Assembly (NCBI GenBank): GCA_044226785.1
Contig: JBGAGK010000002.1
Coordinates: forward strand, 186,001-250,000
Direction of reading: 5' to 3'
Length of the DNA: 64,000 nucleotides
Origin: TMP-86 sp039807285
GTDB taxonomy: Bacteria; Pseudomonadota; Gammaproteobacteria; Steroidobacterales; Steroidobacteraceae
Part shown: in pieces, positions 44,233 through 52,005 of the stretch
Layout of the letters: every line of letters begins with the position of its first letter
Position numbering within the stretch: position 1 is the first letter of the stretch
Program-made: the position numbers and the translations under genes
The notes under the pieces: model-generated
Databases searched by the model: none
What the model was told of the DNA's origin: nothing
Seen by the model: the letters and a program-made list of their open reading frames with translations, nothing else

Positions 44233-45956
44233 CAGGTCAGTCGGAACTTGCGCTCGGCGTAATAGTACAGCGGGCGCCAGAACATGCGGTTGATGAGAAC
44301 CACGAACAGGCTCATGGTGGTGATGCCCAGCACGATGCGGTGGAAATCTCCCGCAGTGGTGGCATTGGCGATGTAACTGCCAAGGCCCTTCGCCTGCAGT
44401 TGCGTGCTGCCCCAGCTGGCCACCTCCGCGACGATGGCCGCGTTCCACGATCCTCCGGAGGCCGTGATGGCGCCGGTGACGTAGAACGGGAACACCCCGG
44501 GAAGGGCAACGCGTTTCCACCACAGCCAGCCGCCGACCCGGAAATTCTCTGCTGCAAACCGCAGCTCACCCGGCATCTGCGAGGCGCCCGCGATCACATT
44601 GAACAGGATGTACCACTGGGTGCCGAGGATCATCAGCGGCGACAGCCACCAGTCAGGGTCGAGGTTCCCGCGCACGAGGAGATAGACCACCAGCGGAAAC
44701 AGCAGGTTTGCCGGGAAGGCCGCGAGAAACTGCGCGATCGGCTGGATGATGGCCGTGGCGCGCGGCCGCAGCCCGACCCAGATGCCGATGGGCACCCAGA
44801 TCAGGCTGGCCAGCACGATCAGCACCACCACTCGGGCCATGGTCAGCAGTGCCAGCCAGATCACTTCCCTGACTTCGTCGGGGCGGGTGCCCACGATGAG
44901 TTCGCGGGCGATATGCCAGCATGCGAACACGATCATCACCGCCAGGGCAGTGATCCAGAAACTGTCCAGGCTCCGGCGCCGGTGGAACGCGCCGACCGCG
45001 GCCGGCTTGCCAGTCAGCAGGATCTGGCTGGATCCGCGAACGGCCGCAGAGAACAACCAGGTGATGCCGGCGATCAGGCGCGAGCGGCGCATCATGGTCA
45101 GGGCCCAGCTGGTGGGCGCCTGGGTGGTGGCGTCCTGTTCCACCTTGAACCGGTCGACCCAGGCGATCAACGGCCGGAACAGCAGCTGGTCATAGATGAG
45201 GATGACGATGAGCATGGTGCCGATGGCCCAGGCAATGGCCATCAGATCTTTCTGGGCAATGGCCACTGCGATGTAGGAACCTATCCCGGGAAGGGCGACG
45301 GCGGTGTTGCCGACGCTGATGGCCTCGGAGGCCACCACGAAGAACCACCCTCCCGACATGGACATCATCATGTTCCAGATCAGCGCGGGCATGGCGAACG
45401 GGACCTCCAGCTGCCAGAAGCGCATCCAGGGGGTCAGGTGAAACGAGTGGGCCGCCTCGGCAAGTTCGGCCGGGACGGTGCGCAGGGACTGATAGAAGCT
45501 GAACGCCATGTTCCATGCCTGGCTGGTGAAAATGGCGAAGATGGCCACGAATTCCGCCCCGAGCACGCGCCCGGGGGCGAGCGACATGAAGAACACCGCC
45601 GTGATGGAGATGAAGCCAAGGATCGGTACGGACTGCAGGATGTCGAGGATGGGTACCAGCAATCGCCCGGCCCGCGGGCTCTTCGCGGCCCAGGTGGCAT
45701 AGGTCAGTGTGAACAGGAGCGACAGGGCGAGGGCTGCGAACATGCGCAGCGTCGTGCGGGCGGCATAGAAGGGCAGATTGGCCGGGTCCAGGGACAGGGG
45801 CACCGCATGGAGCTGCGCCAGCGGCTCAAGCAGCCCCCGGCTTGCATCGCCGGCCCATACGATCAGGCCGATGATGACCAGTGCAGCCATGGCATCCCAG
45901 CGCGTCGCAAGATCGCGGGCAAATCCGAAGGCCTCGTTTGAGCGGGTGCTGGTCAC
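44232..45956 (-). CDS. NitT/TauT-type ABC transporter permease, two domains in one chain
   Basis: A 574-residue inner-membrane protein with two tandem BPD-transporter domains, each about six spans. EAA-loop sequences are visible in both halves: ELAEAAHSFHLTPWMRFWQL... and ELRFAAENFRVGGWLWWKRV. Fits with the ATPase gene that follows (4-nt overlap). No periplasmic binding-protein gene is nearby on either side, so either the binding protein is elsewhere or the system differs from ordinary sulfonate/nitrate importers. Confidence 0.9.
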   Translation of the reverse strand: MTSTRSNEAFGFARDLATRWDAMAALVIIGLIVWAGDASRGLLEPLAQLHAVPLSLDPANLPFYAARTTLRMFAALALSLLFTLTYATWAAKSPRAGRLLVPILDILQSVPILGFISITAVFFMSLAPGRVLGAEFVAIFAIFTSQAWNMAFSFYQSLRTVPAELAEAAHSFHLTPWMRFWQLEVPFAMPALIWNMMMSMSGGWFFVVASEAISVGNTAVALPGIGSYIAVAIAQKDLMAIAWAIGTMLIVILIYDQLLFRPLIAWVDRFKVEQDATTQAPTSWALTMMRRSRLIAGITWLFSAAVRGSSQILLTGKPAAVGAFHRRRSLDSFWITALAVMIVFACWHIARELIVGTRPDEVREVIWLALLTMARVVVLIVLASLIWVPIGIWVGLRPRATAIIQPIAQFLAAFPANLLFPLVVYLLVRGNLDPDWWLSPLMILGTQWYILFNVIAGASQMPGELRFAAENFRVGGWLWWKRVALPGVFPFYVTGAITASGGSWNAAIVAEVASWGSTQLQAKGLGSYIANATTAGDFHRIVLGITTMSLFVVLINRMFWRPLYYYAERKFRLT

Positions 45957-46077
45957 CGGCGCATGATGCCGAATTGCCGGGACCCCTGCTCGTCAGAAGT
46001 TCGTCATCCGCAGTTCCGTGCGCGACATGCGGGGGCGAGATGCCAAATGGAAAGTCCGCACCTGCGGTTGGAACCCG

Positions 46078-47490
46078 CTACAGCACCTTGCCGGGATTCA
46101 TGATCCCCAATGGATCGATCACGCACTTGAGCTTTCGCATCAGCTCCAGCGACACCGGGTCTTCGTATCGGCGCAGGTCCGCCACCTTGGATTGTCCAAC
46201 GCCATGTTCCGCACTGAAGCTCCCGCCGTGACGGGCAACCAGATCGTGCACGAGTCCCGTGACAGCGGGCGTCTGTGCGCTGAACGCCGACGGGCTGCCA
46301 CCTTCCGGCTGTGTGAAGTTGAAATGCAGATTGCCATCGCCGAGGTGGCCATAGGCGATGAGGCGCGCTCCGGGAAGCAGGGTCAGTACCGCTTCGCTGG
46401 CCGACTGGACGAATTCCGGGATGGCGGCGATAGGCAGCGACACGTCGTGCTTGATCGAGGCGCCTTCGCGGCCCTGGGCTGCAGGGATGTTCTCGCGCAG
46501 GCGCCACAGGGCTTGCCGCTGTGCTTCCGACGAGGCCAGCACGGCATCGCGCACCAGACCCGATTCCATCCAGGTCTGCAGGGCAGCGGTGAATTCCTGG
46601 GTACCGCTATCCTGTGCCGATCTCAGTGAGACTTCCGCCAGGGCATGCCAGGGCCAGGGCCCGGGAAGGGGATCGTGGACTCCCGGGATGTGCCGCACGG
46701 CCAGATCCACTGCGGCACGCGGGATGATCTCGAAGCCCACGACGGAGTCTCCCAGGGCATCGCGGATCCGTGACAACAGTGACACGGCGGCATGAAGATC
46801 CGACAGTGCAATCCAGGCGGTGGCGTGGCCGAACGGTCGGGGAAACAGCTTGAGGCTCGCGGCGGTGATCACGCCCAGCGTGCCCTCGGCGCCGATGAAC
46901 CACTGCCTCACGTCGTAGCCGGTATTGTCCTTTCGCAGTGTGCGAAGCTGGTCGACCACCTTGCCATCGGGCAGCACGGCTTCGATGCCCAGCACCAGGT
47001 CACGCATGGTTCCGTAGCGCAGCACTGCGGTGCCCCCGGCGTTGGTGGACAGGTTGCCTCCGATCTGGCAGGTGCCTTCCGACCCGAGGCTCAAGGGGAA
47101 CAGGCGCTGTGCGCCATCGGCGGCTTCCTGCACCTGCCTCAGGGTACAACCGGCTTCCACGACGACATTGAAACCGGCCGGGTCGAGCCTGCGGATGCGG
47201 TTGAGGCGGTCCATGCACAGCAGAACTTGCGTGCCATCCGCGGCCGGCGTGGCGCCGCCGCAATACGAGGTGTTGCCACCCTGGGGAACCACGCCGATGC
47301 GGTGCTGGGTACACAGGCGCAGCAGGCTTGCGACCTGTTCGCAGGAGGAAGGCAAGGCCATGAGCGGCGTCGCGCCATGGAATCGCTCCCGATGGTCCAC
47401 CAGCCGCGGATCGAGCCGGGCCGGATCATCGGTCCAGCCCCCGGGTCCCAGCAGGGTGCGGATGGCGGGCAGTGCATCCATGATGGCCAT
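46078..47490 (-). CDS. FAD-binding oxidoreductase, GlcD/D-2-hydroxyacid dehydrogenase type
   Basis: A 470-residue flavoprotein of the PCMH/VAO class. FAD-binding blocks are VVPQGGNTSYCGG, GGNLSTNAGGTAVLRYG and GTLGVITAASLKLFPRP; the C-terminal FAD-oxidase_C domain has ASIKHDVSLP, YGHLGDGNLHFNF and AEHGVGQSK. Members oxidise D-lactate, glycolate or D-2-hydroxyglutarate; which one is not clear. Starts at ATG 47490 or three codons later. The 121 bp between it and the permease gene contain nothing I can assign. Confidence 0.88.
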   Translation of the reverse strand: MAIMDALPAIRTLLGPGGWTDDPARLDPRLVDHRERFHGATPLMALPSSCEQVASLLRLCTQHRIGVVPQGGNTSYCGGATPAADGTQVLLCMDRLNRIRRLDPAGFNVVVEAGCTLRQVQEAADGAQRLFPLSLGSEGTCQIGGNLSTNAGGTAVLRYGTMRDLVLGIEAVLPDGKVVDQLRTLRKDNTGYDVRQWFIGAEGTLGVITAASLKLFPRPFGHATAWIALSDLHAAVSLLSRIRDALGDSVVGFEIIPRAAVDLAVRHIPGVHDPLPGPWPWHALAEVSLRSAQDSGTQEFTAALQTWMESGLVRDAVLASSEAQRQALWRLRENIPAAQGREGASIKHDVSLPIAAIPEFVQSASEAVLTLLPGARLIAYGHLGDGNLHFNFTQPEGGSPSAFSAQTPAVTGLVHDLVARHGGSFSAEHGVGQSKVADLRRYEDPVSLELMRKLKCVIDPLGIMNPGKVL

Positions 47491-47544
47491 GAGAACGATG
47501 AGTCCGGCTCCGTCGGCCCATCCGGGCTGGCGGAGCCGCCCGGA

Positions 47545-48120
47545 TCAGGTGGTGCTGTTGGCCTCGACCTGGATCTGGAGATTCACGAAATCCTTGAAGC
47601 CGAAGTCCTTGCCGTAGGTCACTCCGTAGTCGAAACGGTTGAACGAGGCCGTGGCATCGGCGCCGCACACTTCCTTCTTCGTGAAAGGATGGGGTTTGCA
47701 GAGGAACTGCCGGATCCTGAGGTTGAGCGGCCTGGAGATGCCGCGAAGCGTGAACGTGCCTTCCACCTCGGTGGGCGCATTGCCGTTGAATTTGACCAGC
47801 TTGCCCTTGTAGGTCGCGGTCGGATATTTCGCTACATCGAGCATGTCCGCAGACCTCACGTGTTCGTCCAGATCTGGCAGGCCGGTGTCGATGGAGGAAG
47901 TGTCGATGGTGATGTCCACCGTGCCAGTCCCGGCCGCACGGTCCAGGACGATGGTCCCGGAAGTCTTGACGAACTTGCCGCGCCATACCGACAGACCTCC
48001 CATGTGGTCGGTCTCGAAACTGGGGTGAGTGTGGGCGGGGTCGATCTTCAGGGTTTCCGGGGCTGCGAAGGCCGAAGCGGTGATCAGCGTTCCAAGGGCG
48101 GCCAGGGCGAAATACTTCAT
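47545..48120 (-). CDS. YceI-family periplasmic lipocalin-like protein
   Basis: A 191-residue secreted protein. Signal peptide ends SAFA|A; the mature part has the YceI pattern (KIDPAHTHPSFETDHMGG, GTVDITIDTSSIDTG, LDEHVRSADMLDVAKYPTA, GTFTLRGISRPL). The family binds long polyisoprenoids in a beta barrel. ATG at 48120 follows AAGGAG at a 10-nt spacing; the open frame continues upstream without similarity. Two cysteines near position 140-150 could pair. Confidence 0.92.
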   Translation of the reverse strand: MKYFALAALGTLITASAFAAPETLKIDPAHTHPSFETDHMGGLSVWRGKFVKTSGTIVLDRAAGTGTVDITIDTSSIDTGLPDLDEHVRSADMLDVAKYPTATYKGKLVKFNGNAPTEVEGTFTLRGISRPLNLRIRQFLCKPHPFTKKEVCGADATASFNRFDYGVTYGKDFGFKDFVNLQIQVEANSTT

Positions 48121-48265
48121 GTCAGATTGACTCCTTGAGTAAGATGAAAATGCGCTCAGGTCCGGTACGATGCTGCCTGCTTGTGGCGGACCAGCGCACT
48201 CGCGGCGCTGTCTGCCATCTTTACATGAGTTCCGTCCGTTCATACAAGTTCAATCAGGGTTTCAC

Positions 48266-48820
48266 ATGGATCTGTTCACTGCCATCGATTCGCGTTCCTC
48301 GGCCGCCCGCCTGAAGCCTCCTGCGCCGGATGCAGCACAACTGGATCGCATCCTGAAGGCAGCGGCCCATGCCCCTGATCATGGCCACATGGCCCCCTGG
48401 CGGTTCATCATTCTCGAAGGGGCGTCGCGGGATCGCCTGGCAGATGCAATCGCGGAGTCGCGTCGGCGCCGTGATCCCAGGGCATCTCCGGACGCGCTCG
48501 AAGCGGTCCGGCAAAAGGTGCTGCGCGCACCCATGATCATCGTGGTCGGCTGTGCGGCACAACAGAACCACCCGAAGATTCCCGAGATCGAGCAGGTGCT
48601 GGCGGCAGGCGCCGCAACCCAGAATCTTCTGCTGGCCGCTCATGCACTGGGCTTCGGAGCCGTGTGGAAGACCGGCCCTGCCGCGTACGATCCGATCGTG
48701 AAAGCCGGGCTGGGTCTTGCGCCGACAGACCATATCATCGCCATGGTGCACATCGGGACACCCGAGGCCATGAACCCGATCCGCCCCCCTCAGCTGGAAG
48801 ATCGCGTGCGGCGAGGATAG
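48266..48820 (+). CDS. YdjA-like nitroreductase
   Basis: A 184-residue FMN-dependent nitroreductase-fold protein. Starts MDLFTAIDSRSSAARLKPPAP; AAHAPDHGHMAPWRFIIL is the FMN-contact block (family pattern HAPDHGxLxPWRF), and AAGAATQNLLLAAHALGFGAVWKTG is the central helix. Physiological substrate unknown. ATG at 48266 chosen by alignment to the family N-terminus. Divergent from yceI across 145 bp. Confidence 0.9.
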   Translation: MDLFTAIDSRSSAARLKPPAPDAAQLDRILKAAAHAPDHGHMAPWRFIILEGASRDRLADAIAESRRRRDPRASPDALEAVRQKVLRAPMIIVVGCAAQQNHPKIPEIEQVLAAGAATQNLLLAAHALGFGAVWKTGPAAYDPIVKAGLGLAPTDHIIAMVHIGTPEAMNPIRPPQLEDRVRRG

Positions 48821-48846
48821 CTCCGGACCGCCCCGGGGCACCACGG

Positions 48847-49953
48847 TCAGAGTTCGTGGCGCGTGGCGGGCGCCGCGAAGGAATGTCCCTGGAGAGCAGC
48901 GGCCTTGATCATGGCCCACACGGACTGGCCCAAATGAAGACCCAGAGCCTTCGTCGCGGCGGGGGTGACGCGCGCCATGAGCTGCTGACCGGCACCGACA
49001 TCGATGCTGATCAGGTCCGAGGCAGGGGCCTCATGTTCGATTCCGGCAATGGTGCCGGCGATGCAGTTGCGTATGCTGCTGGCAGTCCACGGGCCGGTGG
49101 CGATGATGACATCGCGCGCCAGCAGGTGCAGCCGCAGGGCCTGCCCCACGATGCAGCCCCCAGCCGGCAGGCGCAGTTCCCCGGATCCAACGCCCACCCG
49201 CATCAATCCGGAATCATCCAGCGCCATCGCGCGGGCGTCGATGACCGTGCCGGTGAGATCGCTTCCAACCAGTGGGCGCAACTGCGGTGAATGACTGAGT
49301 TCGGATACCGTGCCCTGCGCGACCACCGACCCTTCGCGCATCAGCACCAGGGAGGTGGCCAGACGAAGGATCTCGTCGTACTGGTGGCTGACGTAAATCA
49401 TCGGTATGGCCAGCCGATCCCGCAGCTGCTCCAGGTAGGGCAGGACTTCGTCGCGGCGAGCCGCATCCAGAGAGGCCAGGGGTTCATCGAGCAGCAACAG
49501 GCGGGGCCGGGACAGCAGGGCACGTCCGATCGCGACCCGCTGCCGCTCGCCGCCGGACAGGTGTGCCGGGCGCCGGTCCAGCAGGGCATGCAGATTGAGC
49601 AGATCAACGACTTGCCCGAAGGTGGCGATGGCAGGCCGGTTCGAACGACGATCCCCGTATCCCAGATTGGCTCTCACCGAAAGATGCGGAAAAAGGCGCG
49701 CGTCCTGGAATACGCAGCCGACGCCCCGCTTTTCCGGATTCAAATGCAGTCCGCGGCTGGAATCATGGAAGCAGGTTGAATCGAAGTCGATGCGGCCGGC
49801 ATCGGGCTCGAGGAGCCCGGCGATGCACTGGATGACACTGGTCTTGCCGCAGCCAGAAGGTCCAAACAGAGCGGTGACCCCTGCGGAAGCCACAGCGAAT
49901 GCGGCCTTCAGTTCGAAACCGCCACGGCGCATCACGATGTCCACGTTGAGCAT
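48847..49953 (-). CDS. modC: Molybdate ABC transporter ATPase
   Basis: A 368-residue ATPase driving molybdate import. Walker A GPSGCGKTS at 31-39, VFQDARLFPHLSV with the ModC-style RGVGCVFQDARLFPHLSV context, signature LSGGERQRVAIGRAL, Walker B LLLDEPLASLD. The C-terminus has a MOP/TOBE pair (GTIAGIEHEAPASDLISIDV) that binds molybdate. It follows modB with 3 bp between them. Confidence 0.94.
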   Translation of the reverse strand: MLNVDIVMRRGGFELKAAFAVASAGVTALFGPSGCGKTSVIQCIAGLLEPDAGRIDFDSTCFHDSSRGLHLNPEKRGVGCVFQDARLFPHLSVRANLGYGDRRSNRPAIATFGQVVDLLNLHALLDRRPAHLSGGERQRVAIGRALLSRPRLLLLDEPLASLDAARRDEVLPYLEQLRDRLAIPMIYVSHQYDEILRLATSLVLMREGSVVAQGTVSELSHSPQLRPLVGSDLTGTVIDARAMALDDSGLMRVGVGSGELRLPAGGCIVGQALRLHLLARDVIIATGPWTASSIRNCIAGTIAGIEHEAPASDLISIDVGAGQQLMARVTPAATKALGLHLGQSVWAMIKAAALQGHSFAAPATRHEL

Positions 49954-49956
49954 CGG

Positions 49957-50649
49957 TTATCTGCCCAGTGTCCGCGACACCCGGCGCGACAGGTATTGCG
50001 CCAGTGCAAGGCCGGCGAAACCCAGGCCAATGCTCAGGGCGGCCAGGCGCGCCGCGGATTGACCACCGTCCGGCATCTGCAATGCGGCATACAGTGCCAG
50101 CGGAAGCGTGCGCGTCTGGCCCGGGATGCTGGACACGAAAGTGATCACTGCCCCGAATTCGCCCAGTCCGGCGGCAAAAGCCGTGATCGAGCCCGCGAGC
50201 ACGCCCGGCAACATCAGCGGCAAGGTCACGCTCAGGAAGCGATCGATCGGCCCTGCACCCAGGGTGCGGGCAGCATCCTCGAGCCCGGGATCCACGTGTT
50301 CCAGGGAGATCCGCATGGCGCGCACCATCATTGGCAGGGTCATCACGGCAGTTGCCAGGGCCGCGCCGGCCCGCGTGAAAATCAGTTCGATGCCCAGACT
50401 TGCCTGAAGCCAGTGCCCGATGGGTCCGCGGGTTCCGAACAGCACCAGAAGCAGATAGCCCACGGCAACGGGAGGAAGAACCAGCGGCAGATGGACTACG
50501 GCATCGAGCACACCGCGTCCGGCAAATTTCCGGCGGGTCAACGTGAAGGCCAGCAGGATGGCCAGCGGCAGATCCCACAACACGCTGATCAGGGCTACCT
50601 GAAGACTCAGCGTGAAGGCCTGCCATTCAGCCGGAGTCAGGACCCACAT
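49957..50649 (-). CDS. modB: Molybdate ABC transporter permease
   Basis: A 230-residue permease with about five spans. LPLVLPPVAVGYLLL and the EAA loop DAARTLGAGPIDRFLSVTLP are ModB-typical, as is GEFGAVITFVSSIPGQTRTL. ATG at 50649 follows GAGGAG; a longer frame upstream overlaps hemH's leader and lacks similarity. The periplasmic binding protein gene modA is not next to it: hemH is directly divergent. Confidence 0.94.
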   Translation of the reverse strand: MWVLTPAEWQAFTLSLQVALISVLWDLPLAILLAFTLTRRKFAGRGVLDAVVHLPLVLPPVAVGYLLLVLFGTRGPIGHWLQASLGIELIFTRAGAALATAVMTLPMMVRAMRISLEHVDPGLEDAARTLGAGPIDRFLSVTLPLMLPGVLAGSITAFAAGLGEFGAVITFVSSIPGQTRTLPLALYAALQMPDGGQSAARLAALSIGLGFAGLALAQYLSRRVSRTLGR

Positions 50650-50726
50650 GTGAACTCCTCGGGTTGCCGGATCAGGATGGGGAGCATGTCCGAAGTATAC
50701 TGTGCGGTGTTTCATCCTCGATCCGG

Positions 50727-51758
50727 ATGGTTCCATTGAGCTACTTCCGCAGTGCCAGTCCAACCCCCGAAACAACCCCGCCCCGTGTCGGCGTCCTGCT
50801 GGTGAATCTGGGGACACCGGCGCGGATGTCGCTTTTCGCCGTGGCACGCTACCTGGGCCAGTTCCTGCGCGACCGGCGGGTGATCGATGCCTCGCCGGCC
50901 TTCTGGTGGCCGCTGCTGTTCGGGCTGATCCTGCCACTGCGCTCCCCGCTCGCCTTGCGCAAGTACCGCATGGTGTGGATGTCCGAAGGCTCACCCCTGG
51001 CCGTGTGGTCCATGCGTCTGGCGGAGCGGCTGCGGCAACGTCTGCGAACCGACCATGGCGATCCGGTGCGCCTGGAACTGGCGATGACCTATGGAGATCC
51101 CGATCTGGATCGGGCGCTGGCCCGGCTCATGGATTCGCGAGTGGAGCGGCTGCTGGTGTTGCCCCTGTTCCCGCAGTACTGCGCAAGCACCACGGGTGCG
51201 GTGTTCGATCGGGTGTGCCGGGCATTGAATCGTTGGCGGTTCCTGCCGGAATTGCGCTTCGTCAACCAGTACTGGTCCTGTCCCACCTACATCAGGGCGA
51301 TTGCCGATGGAGTGCGGCAGGCCTGGGAGCAGGCAGGTGCACGCTCCCATCTGCTGCTGTCCTTTCACGGTATTCCGCAAAAGTATGTGGCGGGAGGGGA
51401 CCCCTATCGAAATCATGTCGAGGGGACCGCCGCCCGGGTGCGGCAGGAGCTGGGGCTGGGTGAGCAGGACATGACCCTGGCCTTCCAGTCCCGCTTTGGC
51501 AAGGCACGCTGGCTCGAGCCGTATACGCGCGAGAGTCTGGTGGAGCTTGCGAAGCGGGGAATCCGGGAGGTGACGGTGGCGGCACCCTCGTTTGCCGTGG
51601 ATTGCCTGGAGACCCTGGAAGAAATCGGCATGCAGTATCGGGCGGAATTCGCCCGGTCCGGCGGGACTCTGCGGCTGGTGCCAGCCCTCAATGACAGTGA
51701 TTCCCACGTGGAGGTCCTGCGGGAGGTCATCGGCCAGCACATGGCGGGGTGGGCGTGA
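50727..51758 (+). CDS. hemH: Ferrochelatase
   Basis: A 343-residue enzyme inserting Fe2+ into protoporphyrin IX, the last step of haem synthesis. VGVLLVNLGTPA near the N-terminus, RYLGQFLRDRRVID, LLLSFHGIPQKYV with the active-site H214, and TVAAPSFAVDCLETLEEI. ATG at 50727 is preferred over the upstream open frame. Shares a 77-bp divergent region with modB; a TATACT -10-like box is at 50696-50701 without a good -35. Confidence 0.95.
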   Translation: MVPLSYFRSASPTPETTPPRVGVLLVNLGTPARMSLFAVARYLGQFLRDRRVIDASPAFWWPLLFGLILPLRSPLALRKYRMVWMSEGSPLAVWSMRLAERLRQRLRTDHGDPVRLELAMTYGDPDLDRALARLMDSRVERLLVLPLFPQYCASTTGAVFDRVCRALNRWRFLPELRFVNQYWSCPTYIRAIADGVRQAWEQAGARSHLLLSFHGIPQKYVAGGDPYRNHVEGTAARVRQELGLGEQDMTLAFQSRFGKARWLEPYTRESLVELAKRGIREVTVAAPSFAVDCLETLEEIGMQYRAEFARSGGTLRLVPALNDSDSHVEVLREVIGQHMAGWA

Positions 51759-51779
51759 AACGATCGGACCCGGGGGATC

Positions 51780-51809
51780 TTGCGGCACACCCGGGCAAGG
51801 TGCTAGATT
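51780..51809 (+). promoter_or_regulatory. Possible promoter for the leu leader and leuA
   Basis: TTGCGG (51780-51785) and TAGATT (51804-51809) are 18 bp apart. The start of RNA would be close to the leader ATG at 51817, giving an almost leaderless leader peptide. The -35 matches only three or four positions, so this is tentative. Two CCCGGG hexamers at 51769 and 51790 flank the -35. Confidence 0.35.
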
Positions 51810-51816
51810 TTGCCCC

Positions 51817-51897
51817 ATGAGTCTTTCTGCCCGCACTCCATGCGATGCATCCCGCCTGCCGCGGACCGCACTGCTGGCTCTGCTGCTGCGCCGCTAG
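51817..51897 (+). CDS. leuL: leu operon leader peptide
   Basis: A 26-residue peptide ending in LLALLLRR just before its TAG stop, located about 100 bp before leuA. Five of six consecutive codons from CTG CTG GCT CTG CTG CTG are leucine codons, the signature of transcription or translation attenuation by leucyl-tRNA supply. Overall seven Leu in 26 residues. It has no similarity to any enzyme and sits where a leader should. Control of leuA is inferred from position. Confidence 0.75.
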   Translation: MSLSARTPCDASRLPRTALLALLLRR

Positions 51898-51983
51898 GCG
51901 CCACCCAATCTGCGCCAGCGGTCGGCGCTCACAAGACCGCAAGCCACAACAGTAAAGACAGTCAAGTCGAGGCGCAGTGCGCC
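51897..51983 (+). promoter_or_regulatory. Candidate leu attenuator hairpins
   Basis: Competing short stems follow the leader: GGCGC 51897-51901 can pair with GCGCC 51912-51916; the same GCGCC can pair instead with GGCGC 51924-51928; a third stem GGCGC/GCGCC lies at 51971-51983. The first two are mutually exclusive, as expected for an attenuator, but no U-tract follows the last stem, so termination might be Rho-dependent or the control may be translational. CCGCGGACCG occurs both in the leader (51859-51868) and just before leuA (51983-51992). Confidence 0.4.
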
Positions 51984-52005
51984 CGCGGACCGGATGGGGT
52001 ACAGC

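Noticed and set aside
44205..45941. 578-codon open frame on the plus strand
   Set aside because: Antisense of the ABC permease; Gly/His/Gln-rich with no membrane or enzyme motif.
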